Made by a program: the position numbers and the translations under genes. A stretch of DNA of 64,000 nt from an uncultured bacterium (GTDB lineage: Bacteria; Planctomycetota; UBA1135; GCA-002686595), in NCBI GenBank assembly GCA_937910685.1, contig CALEMP010000204.1, positions 23,402 through 87,401 on the forward strand, written 5' to 3'. The notes under the pieces were generated by a model, which saw only the letters and a program-made list of their open reading frames with translations, did not search any database and was not told the DNA's origin. Shown piece after piece: positions 1 through 8,220 of the stretch. Positions within the stretch are counted from its first letter, which is position 1. The number at the start of each line of letters is the position of its first letter.

Positions 1-1834
1 TGATCTCGTAGATCTCCGGGTTCGAAAACGAAAGTTCGATCAGGGCGGATCCCATTGCTCCGCCACTGGTCACAAAGGTGCTGGCGGTCAACCTGCCGTC
101 GCCCGAGATGCTTTTGGTGGTCAATTGACCGAGAATCATGGGGTCAAGGGGAATCGGGACCCGGCTTTCGTGCAGGTGCAAGGTCGCCGAGGTCGGAGGG
201 ACCAGGTCATTGAGCAAGAGCACCAGGTCATTCGAGCCAGACGCTACGGAATAGCGCTCCATCCCACCACAGCCCCTCATGGTGAGGCCGTTCACTTGAT
301 GCAGTTCTGAACTGCAGAGGACTTGGATTTCGCCCGGGGCGCAGGCGAAGCTGAAGCTGCCATCGTCGAGCCGGAGCGCACTTGAGTAGGTCCGGAAAAG
401 TCGCGACCAGAGGACCTTGGGTGCACTCCCGGCCGGGCACTCACGAGGTTCGATGTGGAAATGGACACGGGCTGCGACTTCAGCCGTCAGTGTGGGACGA
501 CGGCTGTGGGACGACTCGTCAACTGTGATTTCAAAGGACTGCTGGAGGGGCTCCAGTTCAAGATAGTAGGTTCCGAAAGGCACAGCATTGAATGACCAGT
601 TGATCGTCGTGCCCGCCTGCGCCCAATCGTCCGGTCGCTGGCGGAATACTTCTCGATATCCAGAGGCATTCGTTCTTCCAAGAATGAGGTTGGGGGCGAG
701 ACCTTGATTGGCCGCTGGCCAAATGAGACGACCCTGGACCACGGGGGCCACCTCGTGCCTCTGATACATAAGGGTCGTGGTCTTGCCAGCACTCAAGACA
801 ACTGGCTGTTCCCGGAGCAAGATGGCCCCGTCCTTGCTCTCGGGGCCGATTTCAAAGCGGGCGGAATACTCGCCCGGGGGAAGACCGCTGAGTTCCACAA
901 TTCCATCGGCGTCAAGGTCGATCAAGATGTCGCTTCTAACTGGCCATCTAGAACTGCGCAGGGTGAGTCGCGAGGGAATCGGCTCCGGAGCGGTATTCTC
1001 TACGGCCACGCGAGCGCCCCGCGCTAGAGCCACAGTCTGCAAACTGCCATTACGATCACCCGCAACCGTCACGACGCGCCAGGCATGGGTATCGGGAGCG
1101 CCAATCCAGTAGGTGGTTGCGCCCTCTTGGCGCGAGAGAATCAGCGGCGAAGAGCCACCAGACACGTCTGTGCGTTGCTGCCAACCGTCAGGAGGCAGTC
1201 CATTCTCAGCCTGTTTCATAGACCGAACAGGCACTGCCATCACGCCGTGCAGGCTCTCTCCCGATTCCTCATCAATGACCCGCAGCCCACTTCCTGCAGG
1301 GATGTCGACTTCGATCACGAGCACGCAAGATTCAGACACGCTGTACTCGGTTAGGCGGGGAACTCCGAAAAGGCCATTCAAGCCCAGGTCGGTCAGCACC
1401 AGCTTCCCCGACCATCCCTCTAGATACCAATGCCCATCCGTGATCCACTGAGTCGTCTTCACTGATCCGTCCTGATCGCTCCATGTCAAGTGCCCCCGAG
1501 CTGCGGGGAGCCGACGCCCATCATGGTCGAACAAGTGCACTTCCCCTGTGATCTGGATCAGGCCCGGGTTGTCGGGGGCCTTTTCCGGTGCCCGCGCTCC
1601 CGCTGACTTGCCCGGGGGCTGATCCTTGTTCACTTCCGTGGCCTCGCCACCCGCAAGTCTATTTACATGCACCAATTGAGGAGGTGCATCGCCTTCGGGC
1701 GCACCCTCCTTTGTCAAAGAACCATAGAGCAACGCTGCGAGGAGTACTGCGGCAGCGGTTACGGCAGGGACACCGAGGCGAGGCGGAAGATACTTCCTTC
1801 TGACGAATGCCACGCTTCGATTGGCCAGATTCAA
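1..1834 (-). CDS. Large membrane-anchored protein, 3' end beyond window (partial)
   Basis: I translated the minus strand directly: one uninterrupted frame runs from about 1849 to the left edge, so the protein has at least 611 residues and its C-terminus is missing. A short basic N-terminus (FVRRKYLPPR) leads into one hydrophobic helix (roughly residues 21-38, GVPAVTAAAVLLAALLYGSL), then a Pro/Gly/Glu-rich linker and repeated beta-rich segments with phrases such as GLPPGEYSARFE and AVPFGTYYLELEP. Those phrases resemble carboxypeptidase-regulatory or Ig-like folds, so the bulk is probably periplasmic. The start is ambiguous. TTG at 1834 overlaps the stop of the small upstream gene as TTGA and has a GAGG five bases ahead; GTG at 1849 is also in frame but has no ribosome site. 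No catalytic motif is visible and I cannot name a function. Confidence 0.75.
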   Translation of the reverse strand, partial: MNLANRSVAFVRRKYLPPRLGVPAVTAAAVLLAALLYGSLTKEGAPEGDAPPQLVHVNRLAGGEATEVNKDQPPGKSAGARAPEKAPDNPGLIQITGEVHLFDHDGRRLPAARGHLTWSDQDGSVKTTQWITDGHWYLEGWSGKLVLTDLGLNGLFGVPRLTEYSVSESCVLVIEVDIPAGSGLRVIDEESGESLHGVMAVPVRSMKQAENGLPPDGWQQRTDVSGGSSPLILSRQEGATTYWIGAPDTHAWRVVTVAGDRNGSLQTVALARGARVAVENTAPEPIPSRLTLRSSRWPVRSDILIDLDADGIVELSGLPPGEYSARFEIGPESKDGAILLREQPVVLSAGKTTTLMYQRHEVAPVVQGRLIWPAANQGLAPNLILGRTNASGYREVFRQRPDDWAQAGTTINWSFNAVPFGTYYLELEPLQQSFEITVDESSHSRRPTLTAEVAARVHFHIEPRECPAGSAPKVLWSRLFRTYSSALRLDDGSFSFACAPGEIQVLCSSELHQVNGLTMRGCGGMERYSVASGSNDLVLLLNDLVPPTSATLHLHESRVPIPLDPMILGQLTTKSISGDGRLTASTFVTSGGAMGSALIELSFSNPEIYEI

Positions 1835-2256
1835 GCGCACCTCGTGCACGCCGGCAGATAGAACTTTCCGAGTGGGAGAGTGACCGTGCAGCTCCACAGT
1901 CCAGTGACGTGGTCCTTCTTTGGTTTGTGGATCGTGTCGGTGGGTTGTAAATCGACGATTCCTTCGCAGGCTTCGTTTTCCGGGCAATCTTCAGTCACGC
2001 AGCTTGCGCCCGAGGCTGAAAATAGCTTGCTCTTGAGATCTGCGAGAGCTGCGGCGCACGCGCCGGAGCTCGTGACATGGCCTGAAGAGCTGCCAGCAAG
2101 GCCCGGCGAGACAAGTGCGGCGGTTCCAGTGCTACCGCACGCAATCTGCTCGCCGTTCGGGTGAGGCATTGATGCAATAGCGCTGACAGATGTCAGAACC
2201 AAGAAAACGCCAAGAATCATCTGTGTCGGTTTCATGTGTGTCGGTTTCATGCTCAT
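1831..2256 (-). CDS. Small secreted cysteine-rich protein
   Basis: This encodes 141 residues. After a start region with three in-frame ATGs (2256, 2250, 2235) and a fourth at 2220, it has a hydrophobic signal peptide (MILGVFLVLTSVSAIAS). The predicted mature chain has eight cysteines (in contexts QIAC, SGAC, ASC, EDC, EAC, WSC, PAC, TRC), which would allow four disulfides in the periplasm or outside the cell. The frame stays open upstream to 2649, but that extension is basic, low-complexity and overlaps the sulfatase coding region, so I rejected it. It is probably co-transcribed with the larger membrane protein that starts at its stop codon. No family is recognised. Confidence 0.6.
   Translation of the reverse strand: MSMKPTHMKPTQMILGVFLVLTSVSAIASMPHPNGEQIACGSTGTAALVSPGLAGSSSGHVTSSGACAAALADLKSKLFSASGASCVTEDCPENEACEGIVDLQPTDTIHKPKKDHVTGLWSCTVTLPLGKFYLPACTRCA
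2221..2250 (-). repeat. 15-bp direct duplication across the start region
   Basis: Two adjacent copies (2221-2235 and 2236-2250) differ at one base. Each encodes MKPT(H/Q), which places several in-frame ATG codons at the start of the small Cys-rich protein. Confidence 0.6.
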
Positions 2257-2483
2257 GCGGCGTGTCCGTGGGATGCCCCCCAAAACGCGTCCAGTCGCTA
2301 TGAGAGTTTGGGTACATGAGGGGTAGGAGCACCCAGTGGTGCCGGGGGTGTCCCCGAGCTGTGCACCCGGAGATGGAGCGTAGCGGAGTCGGAGGGCGCA
2401 CAGCTCGCCGCTCTCTGCTGAGGCTGTAGCTTGGTCTTTAAAAAAAATCTTTAAGACGGTTCGTTTTCCCCTTCGGAAAGAGC

Positions 2484-3860
2484 CTAAAACGGGCTTTGCC
2501 CGACCGCTTGGGCCGGCTTGGTGGGGTAGAAGGCCATGGCCTCCACTGCACGGGTCGGGCGCGCCTCGGCGGTGATGGTGGCGTCCATCTCCCTGGCAAG
2601 GGTTCCGAGCTCGGCAACCAACTCGGCGTTCTGTCCCGCGACGTTCCACTGCTCGGAGACGTCGTGCTCAAGGTGGAAGAGTTCACCCTTTGCGAGCAGC
2701 AGCTTCCATGGTCCCCGGCGGATACCCGCCAGGTCACCCTTGGAGGTGTAGTACAGGAAGTGCTCGGTGGGGGAGGTCGCACCGGGGGCTCCGGTGAGCA
2801 GGTCGCTCACATCGTGCCCGTCGAGGATCGCCCCGGGCAGGGGCGCGCCCGCGAAGGCGGCCACGGTCGGGAGTATGTCCATGGTGGTGGCTACATCACG
2901 CACAACCTGGCCCGCGGGAATCGTCCCGGGCCAGGAGACCACACATGGCACACGCTGACCGCCCTCCCAGTTGCTGCCCTTCCCGCCGCGAAGGAGGCCG
3001 GCCGAGCCGCCGTCGCGCTTGAACGGCAGCCAAGGGCCGTTGTCGGTGGTGAACAGGAACAGGGTGTTGTTGGTCAGGCCATGGCGCTCTAGCGCAGCAG
3101 CCAGCTGGCCCACGCTCCAGTCGATCTCCTCGATGACGTCACCGTATAGGCCCCGTGGGCTGTTGCCCTCGAACTCGGCCGAGGCATAGAGGGGGATGTG
3201 AGGCATCGAGTGGGGGACGTAGACGAAGAACGGCTCCTCTGCGTGGGCGTCGATGAAGTCCACGGCGGCCTCGGTCGCACGGCGGGTGAGGAGGCGCTGA
3301 TCAGGCTCCCACTCAACCACCTCGGACTGCTCCATCCAGGGGAGGCGGTACTTGTACTTGGTGTCCGGCCCGCGGTGGATTTGGGCCATGTCGTTGGAGT
3401 AGGGCACCCCCGCGAACACGTCGAACCCCTGGTCGGTGGGCAGGGGCCCGGGGCGGTGGCCGAGGTGCCACTTGCCGAAGCAGCCGGTCGCGTAGCCCTC
3501 TCCGCGCAGGAGGTCGGCCAGGGTGACCTCGTCCGTGTGCAGCCCGTAGTCGTAGTCCGGGAAGATCACGTGCTTGTGCATCCCGACGCGCTTGGGGTAG
3601 CAGCCCGTGAGGAGCGCTGCGCGGGATGGAGAGCACACCGGACTCGCCACGTAGAACTGGGTCAGCTTCGTGCCCCCTGCCGCGAGGGCATCCACGTGCG
3701 GGGTGTGGATGGTGGGGTGCCCGTAGCAGGACAGGTCCCCGTAGCCCTGGTCGTCGGTGAACACCAAAACAATGTTCGGCGGTCGCGAGGCATCACGAGC
3801 CGTGGGCACGGCCTGGCAGCCGAGGATGGCGAGAAGCGTGAGGAGGATGGGGCGGTGCAT
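2484..3860 (-). CDS. Sulfatase, formylglycine-dependent lipoprotein
   Basis: This encodes 458 residues. The N-terminus is a lipoprotein signal with lipobox LAILGC (Cys15), so the enzyme is probably anchored in the envelope facing the periplasm. Sulfatase hallmarks follow: metal-binding DD at 36-37 in NIVLVFTDDQG, and the C-x-P-S-R maturation motif at 76-80, where Cys76 would become formylglycine. A further metal-site segment reads FTTDNGP, and the C-terminal part has the usual GIRRGPWKLL strand. Type I sulfatases hydrolyse sulfate esters of glycans or related molecules; the substrate cannot be read from sequence. It lies on the same strand, 144 bp downstream of the acyltransferase gene, so it may belong with the GntR/PIG-L/acyltransferase set. 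The nearby 227-bp stretch 2257-2483 shows no gene. Confidence 0.93.
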   Translation of the reverse strand: MHRPILLTLLAILGCQAVPTARDASRPPNIVLVFTDDQGYGDLSCYGHPTIHTPHVDALAAGGTKLTQFYVASPVCSPSRAALLTGCYPKRVGMHKHVIFPDYDYGLHTDEVTLADLLRGEGYATGCFGKWHLGHRPGPLPTDQGFDVFAGVPYSNDMAQIHRGPDTKYKYRLPWMEQSEVVEWEPDQRLLTRRATEAAVDFIDAHAEEPFFVYVPHSMPHIPLYASAEFEGNSPRGLYGDVIEEIDWSVGQLAAALERHGLTNNTLFLFTTDNGPWLPFKRDGGSAGLLRGGKGSNWEGGQRVPCVVSWPGTIPAGQVVRDVATTMDILPTVAAFAGAPLPGAILDGHDVSDLLTGAPGATSPTEHFLYYTSKGDLAGIRRGPWKLLLAKGELFHLEHDVSEQWNVAGQNAELVAELGTLAREMDATITAEARPTRAVEAMAFYPTKPAQAVGQSPF

Positions 3861-4004
3861 GTGGCCCAGGGTAAGGCCCCCGCCCTGGGTCAGGGCTGGA
3901 ATTCGATGATCAGTGGGAGAGCGTCCGTACCGGCGTCCAGGAACGAGCGTGCCCGGTGCTGTCCAGGTGGATGTGGGCGTGGGCGTGCCCCGACGAGCCT
4001 GGCC

Positions 4005-5090
4005 CTAGACCCTTAGGAACCAGCCACGTCGATAGAGCAGCAGGAGCAGCAGCCAAAGCGTGGTCAGCGCCAATACAAGGGAGGTGACTCCCGGCGCCAC
4101 GCCCAGGGCCCGGGGAATTGATTCGAAATCGAACATTCCTTTCAGCAGGTAGGCGGTGATTGGATTCGCCCCGATCACAACTAAGGGGAAAACCCAGCTG
4201 GGACGTTTGGGACCGTCCAGCCAATAGCTCGCAACCCCGAGCAACCAAGCGCTCATCCCGGCACACAACAGGGCAAAGGACGAAGTCCAAAGGTTCTTGT
4301 TGATCGGAAAGACTTGGTGCCAAAGGCAGGCGAGGCCCACCGCTAAAATTCCCCCCAGGATCAACTTCGTTGCGCGCAGGCGATGGGACCCGGCCTGGCC
4401 CAAGAGAACTCGACCGGCGCACACACCAAGGAGCGCGGTGCCAATCGCGGGCAAGATTCCCAGTATGCCTTCCGGGTCCCGGTCGCCACGGTGCAGTCGT
4501 CCCGGGAGCCATTGTTGATCGACCCAATCGGTCAGGCTGTGTCCGGGTGCCAGATCTCCCGCGCCAAAGGTGGGTACGGGCACCCAAGTCAGCAAACCCC
4601 AGTAGCCCAAGAGAACCGTCACGATGAGGCCCGTTTGCATTCGGCGGCTCAAGTAGATCACCGCCAGGGCCGCACCGAACCAAGCCAGCCCGATGCGACC
4701 GAGAACGCTGGCGTAGCGCAGGTCCCCACCGTTCCAGCGACCGATGTTGTTGTAGAGAATCCCCAGGAACACCAGGATCAGGGCGCGACGCACGGCGCTG
4801 AAGGCCAGGGACTTTTTAGGTGTTCCCTCCTGCAGGCGCCGCACCACCGAAAGGGGCAGGCTCACGCCAGAGAGAAACAGGAAGAGGGGGAAGACTAAGT
4901 CATAGAGCCGAAACCCATGCCAGTCCGTGTGCTCCAATTGCTGCGCGCAACCCGTGAGGAACTCCCCTCCAAAAGTCTCATGCAGCTGGCGGACAATTGC
5001 GCCGCCGCCGATGATCACCAGCATGTCGAGTCCCCTGAGGGCGTCGATAGAAACCAGCCGAGGAGCCTTCTGGGGCTTCTCCTCGCTCAC
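4005..5090 (-). CDS. HGSNAT-like membrane acyltransferase (DUF5009/COG4299 type)
   Basis: This encodes 361 residues from GTG 5090. The N-terminal signature RLVSIDALRGLDMLVIIGGG, the later YDLVFPLFLFLSGVSLPLS segment and about ten hydrophobic helices match the heparan-alpha-glucosaminide N-acetyltransferase / NagX family. In lysosomal HGSNAT such proteins acetylate terminal glucosamine across a membrane using acetyl-CoA. The frame is open further upstream to 5309, but those 73 residues are Arg/Pro-rich and overlap the deacetylase gene. The GTG start overlaps that gene's stop as GTGA (5087-5090), showing translational coupling. That context, a PIG-L deacetylase immediately before it, supports an amino-sugar role by inference only. 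Confidence 0.85.
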   Translation of the reverse strand: MSEEKPQKAPRLVSIDALRGLDMLVIIGGGAIVRQLHETFGGEFLTGCAQQLEHTDWHGFRLYDLVFPLFLFLSGVSLPLSVVRRLQEGTPKKSLAFSAVRRALILVFLGILYNNIGRWNGGDLRYASVLGRIGLAWFGAALAVIYLSRRMQTGLIVTVLLGYWGLLTWVPVPTFGAGDLAPGHSLTDWVDQQWLPGRLHRGDRDPEGILGILPAIGTALLGVCAGRVLLGQAGSHRLRATKLILGGILAVGLACLWHQVFPINKNLWTSSFALLCAGMSAWLLGVASYWLDGPKRPSWVFPLVVIGANPITAYLLKGMFDFESIPRALGVAPGVTSLVLALTTLWLLLLLLYRRGWFLRV

Positions 5091-6076
5091 GGCTTGTCCT
5101 TGTGGATTTGGGTGGAGCGGGCGTTGGTGCCAGCGCTCTCTGTGTAGTCGGGGACTTGAAAGGTCGGCTTGCGCAGCAGGTCGAGCCAAGCCTGGGCTCG
5201 CTGGCTGGCGTCCCCGGGAGAAGCGGCCAGGACCCAGTAGTCCTCCACGTCGTAGGAACCGACCATCATTTGCAGGGTGCCCTGGGAGCGGTGTTCGGCC
5301 ATGGACCACAGGATTGGAATCGTGTAGTCCAGGCGCTCCCGGTGTCCGAAGCGTGTGCGGCGGTTGAAGCTAAAGGGACCTGCTGTCACCTGGGTCAATT
5401 GCTTGTGCGCCAGACCCTCCGGGGTCTTTGGCTCTTCTTCCTGGAGCCGGCCCGTGGGCACCAAGAGCACAGGCCTCTGATCTTCGGGCATGTGGGCAAT
5501 CGCCTGGGCCGCCAGCAAGGTCGTCGCTTGGTGGTGGGCGTGGGTCGTGCTGGAGGGGGCGAGGGTCAAGAGTAGGTCATAGCGCCCCCGGTCCAATTGA
5601 TCCTTCAAGCGCTCACGCACGAGCTCCAGGTCCCAGGGTCCCTCGCTTTCGATGAGCACTTCCCCAAGGTCGGTGGTGTAGCGATGGTCTTGCTCACCAA
5701 GCATCAGGAGGTCGTGGACCCCTAGCCAGCCAAGGGCGCGGGTGAGTTCCTCTTCCCGAATGCGCGGCAGGTGTTCGCGGCCCACCTCTTCCTGGGTCAG
5801 ATCCAAACCGTGCTCACGCTGGGCCAGGGTTGAGTACTTGAAGCCGCCTTCCCCGTTGGTGACGCAGATCACATCCACGAGACTGCCGTGCTCCACTGCG
5901 CTGGCAAAGAGCGCACCGGCAAAGGCTGATTCGTCATCCGGATGGGCGATCACAGCCAGGATGCGCGGTCCCGCGCCTTCCTGGCTGGCGCCGATGGAAA
6001 TGCGTTTGGGGTAGGGCCGAAGTGGGGTGCAGGCGCAGCAGCAAAAGGCCGCAAGCAGGAGGGCGTATCGTTTCAT
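5087..6076 (-). CDS. PIG-L/LmbE-family deacetylase lipoprotein
   Basis: This encodes 329 residues. It opens with a lipoprotein-type signal (LLLAAFCCCACT), then the family's zinc motif AHPDDE at about 44-49 and a histidine-rich THAHHQ segment that fits the second metal ligand. PIG-L/LmbE enzymes are zinc-dependent hydrolases that remove N-acetyl groups from GlcNAc-containing compounds. The predicted location is the periplasmic face of an envelope membrane. Its start overlaps the regulator's stop by four bases (ATGA, 6073-6076) and its stop overlaps the acyltransferase start (GTGA), so the three form one coupled operon. The pairing of a deacetylase with a possible N-acetyltransferase suggests remodelling of amino-sugar acetylation; the actual substrate is unknown. 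Confidence 0.9.
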   Translation of the reverse strand: MKRYALLLAAFCCCACTPLRPYPKRISIGASQEGAGPRILAVIAHPDDESAFAGALFASAVEHGSLVDVICVTNGEGGFKYSTLAQREHGLDLTQEEVGREHLPRIREEELTRALGWLGVHDLLMLGEQDHRYTTDLGEVLIESEGPWDLELVRERLKDQLDRGRYDLLLTLAPSSTTHAHHQATTLLAAQAIAHMPEDQRPVLLVPTGRLQEEEPKTPEGLAHKQLTQVTAGPFSFNRRTRFGHRERLDYTIPILWSMAEHRSQGTLQMMVGSYDVEDYWVLAASPGDASQRAQAWLDLLRKPTFQVPDYTESAGTNARSTQIHKDKP

Positions 6077-6804
6077 GGGGTCCGGGGATATTCCTCTTCT
6101 TCTCGCGCTTGGCGGTCGTACCAGGCCAAGAGGTGTTTTTTGGCAGTCGCGATGTGCTGCAACATCCAGACCTTTGCACCATCGGCGTCACCCCGTTCCA
6201 AGTGTTGCACGAGGGTCAAGTGCTCGCGCCAGGTGGTGGCGGCGGTGCGCAGGTTGAGGATGCCGTGGCCCGCACGCTGGGGCCCAAAGAGAAGGGCCAT
6301 CAACTGCAGTTCCCCCGCGATGCGCATCAACCAAATGTTGTCCGCTGCCTGCAAGATCAAGCCATGGAAGGCCTCTTCCAACTCAATCCAGTGGTGCCAT
6401 TGGTCCGGGGTGGCCGTATGGTCGGGGGAGTCCCGGATTTTCCGTGCGAGGTCGTGGAACCGGTCACACAATCGGTGGGCCTGGCCCAATTCCTCGGAGG
6501 TCATGTGCTCGGCCGCTCGTGCGGCGGCGAAGGGCTCCAGGGTTTCGCGCAGGTCGAACAGTTGTTCGAGTTCCCGTCGGTCGATGCGGCGCACATAGGC
6601 CCCAGCGCCGCGGATGTATTCCACCAACCCCTCGGAAGCCAATTGGTTGATCGCTTCGCGGACGGGGGTGAAGCTGATGCCGATCTCCGCGGCCAGGGTC
6701 CGGTTCACCAGCCGGTGTCCAGGCAGCAGTTCCCCGCGCCCGAGTTTGGCTCGGATAGCACGGTAGGCCTTTTCGGTCAGGGTTTTGCGGAGAGGATGGT
6801 CCAA
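6073..6804 (-). CDS. GntR-family (FadR/FCD) transcriptional regulator
   Basis: This encodes 243 residues from a TTG at 6804. An N-terminal winged helix-turn-helix (KAYRAIRAKLGRGELLPGHR, then LAAEIGISFTPVREAINQL) is followed by an all-helical FCD effector domain with DLRETLEPFAA and metal-ligand-like histidines. The frame stays open to 7026, but that part reads through a strong terminator at 6836-6872 and is Pro-rich, so I set the start just after it. ATG codons near 6820 are in another frame. It leads the operon with the deacetylase and acyltransferase (ATGA overlap) and probably controls them in response to a small acidic ligand, as is usual in the family. Start confidence is lower than the family call. 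Confidence 0.88.
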   Translation of the reverse strand: MDHPLRKTLTEKAYRAIRAKLGRGELLPGHRLVNRTLAAEIGISFTPVREAINQLASEGLVEYIRGAGAYVRRIDRRELEQLFDLRETLEPFAAARAAEHMTSEELGQAHRLCDRFHDLARKIRDSPDHTATPDQWHHWIELEEAFHGLILQAADNIWLMRIAGELQLMALLFGPQRAGHGILNLRTAATTWREHLTLVQHLERGDADGAKVWMLQHIATAKKHLLAWYDRQAREEEEYPRTP

Positions 6805-6835
6805 GGTTCCATTCTGGCATGTCTGGGGGGCATGC

Positions 6836-6872
6836 AAAACCCCGCTGCCCCCGGGATCCGGGGGCAGCGGGG
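6836..6872 (-). terminator. Rho-independent terminator after the selenoprotein gene
   Basis: A perfect 13-bp GC-rich inverted repeat (6840-6852 with 6860-6872) encloses a 7-base loop, and on the minus strand it is followed directly by TTTT. It lies 48 bases after the thioredoxin stop and just before the GntR start, separating the two transcription units. Confidence 0.88.
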
Positions 6873-6919
6873 CTGCGGGCAAGAGGTCCCTAGGACCGGG
6901 TCGATGCCCCGAACAGGGT

Positions 6920-8029
6920 TCAGCGGCCGCCTGTTTCGAGGGCTTTTTCTGCCAGGGGAACAAGTTCCTTGAGGGCCTCGTCGAGGAGATCCCCGCGCAG
7001 GCCCTTGTGCCGAATGACCCCTTCATGGTCGATCAGGTAAAGGGTCGGCCAACCACTGACGTTCCACTGGGTGGAAATCGGGCCACTGGTGCTGCCGCCG
7101 TTCCAGAAGGAGCGCCAGGTAATGGATTCTTCAAGGATGCGTTCTTTCAGGACCTCGCGGTCCTTGTCAGAGTTGACTCCAATGATGGCAAAGGGACGTG
7201 AAGCATATTCACTCACGAGCGACCGCTCGTGTGGGTACATAGCCCGGCAGGGGCCTCACCAGTCGCCCCAGAAATCCAGCAAGACCACCTTGCCACGATA
7301 GTCGGACAGCTTGAAGACAACTCCGTCCACGTCTTCGTTCTCGATCTCGGGTACGGTCATACCTACTTGCAGGTTCCGCATGACGTAGAGCTCGCCCGTG
7401 GCTTTCTTGCCCAATACCAAACGGCCGTCATAGTGCGTGACATCGCTGTAGTCAGCGATGACCTTTTCCAGCAGCTTGACTCCGCGTTCGCGGGTCAGGG
7501 GGTCCTTACCGAGAATGATTCCAGCGGACAGGGTCGCACAGCCCTGCACATCGTGGTGGGGGCTTTTTTCCGCGATGGTCAAGAGACCCGGGACCATATC
7601 CGCGGTTCCCCTGCTGAGGTTCATGGCAACATCCTTGAGCTGCTCGCTTTCGATGTGGTGCTCGGCCAAGAGCGCAAAGGCCTGGGCCGAGGGACTGATG
7701 CCCTCCGAGGTGTAGGCTCGCATGATCCAGGTGAGTGCCTTGAAGGCGCCATCCCCGGCGGGCTCTGTTTCGACGAGACCGAAGAGGTTCTTCACTGCGT
7801 CGTCGGCCGTGGGCCGATTTTCCAGGGCGGCTTCACGCCCGGCGTCGTCTTCGGCGGCTCGGTAGGTTGCGACCCAGGTTTCAAAGAGGGTGTCGAAGTT
7901 GCTGATTTCCGCCTCCACCGCTTCGGTGATGTCGAGGCGCAGGCTCGCGGACGAGACCAGCAACGGTGGGGAAAGGTGCCCAGGGCTGAAGGTGCCCGTG
8001 AAGAAAAGGAGGGGCAGGGTAAGAATCAT
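6920..8029 (-). CDS. TlpA-like thioredoxin-fold selenoprotein (UxxC active site, in-frame TGA)
   Basis: This is one 369-residue reading frame interrupted only by TGA at 7256-7258 (codon 258). The text around it is F-W-G-D-W-[TGA]-G-P-C-R-A-M-Y-P-H-E, so TGA sits exactly where the first catalytic cysteine of the WCGPC motif belongs, with the resolving Cys at 261. Upstream are a signal-like N-terminus, a helical domain (about 25-210), and the start of an AhpC/TlpA domain (VGMTVPEIENEDVDG). Downstream the fold continues with IIGVNSDKD and the cis-proline strand GWPTLYLID. A hairpin with GGTC loop follows the TGA at a distance suitable for bacterial SECIS elements. The start ATG 8029 has GGAG nine bases ahead. 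The expected role is thiol-disulfide exchange in the envelope. The alternatives are a nonsense mutation or two separate genes, which I think unlikely. Confidence 0.9.
7214..7231 (-). promoter_or_regulatory. Putative bacterial SECIS hairpin
   Basis: On the minus strand a perfect 7-bp stem (CACGAGC / GCTCGTG) carries a GGTC tetraloop at 7224-7221. The stem begins 24 bases after the TGA and the loop guanines lie 31 bases after it. From family knowledge, bacterial SECIS elements are short stem-loops inside the coding region just 3' of UGA, with conserved guanines in the apical loop (GGUC in E. coli fdhF) that bind SelB. It encodes residues of the thioredoxin domain at the same time. Confidence 0.82.
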
Positions 8030-8220
8030 AGATGTTGTCTCCGTGGGTTTTCCGCCCTGAAGGGACGGTTGGGTGGTTCAGCCTAAGGGCGTGGAGCCCT
8101 CGGCGGGAAGGGGTTTGGCAAATGCCCAGGGGCTGCCGGGGTTGGAGTGCCCGGGAGTGTCTCTGGCCTAGGGTTGCTTCCCTCTGATCGAGAGAAGTCA
8201 GCCCCGTGAAGCGTCGCTCG

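Noticed and set aside
2430..2460. A/T-rich dyad (GTCTT...AAGAC) after the sulfatase
   Set aside because: Only five pairs around an A-rich loop; too weak to call a terminator.
2257..2649. N-terminal extension of the Cys-rich secreted protein
   Set aside because: Arg/Pro-rich, overlaps the sulfatase 3' end, and a good signal peptide begins at the downstream ATGs.
3198..4016. Plus-strand 272-codon frame over the sulfatase
   Set aside because: Antisense to conserved sulfatase motifs, no recognisable domain.
6805..7026. Extended start of the GntR regulator
   Set aside because: The extension reads through a perfect terminator and into the thioredoxin gene; the family domain starts only after it.
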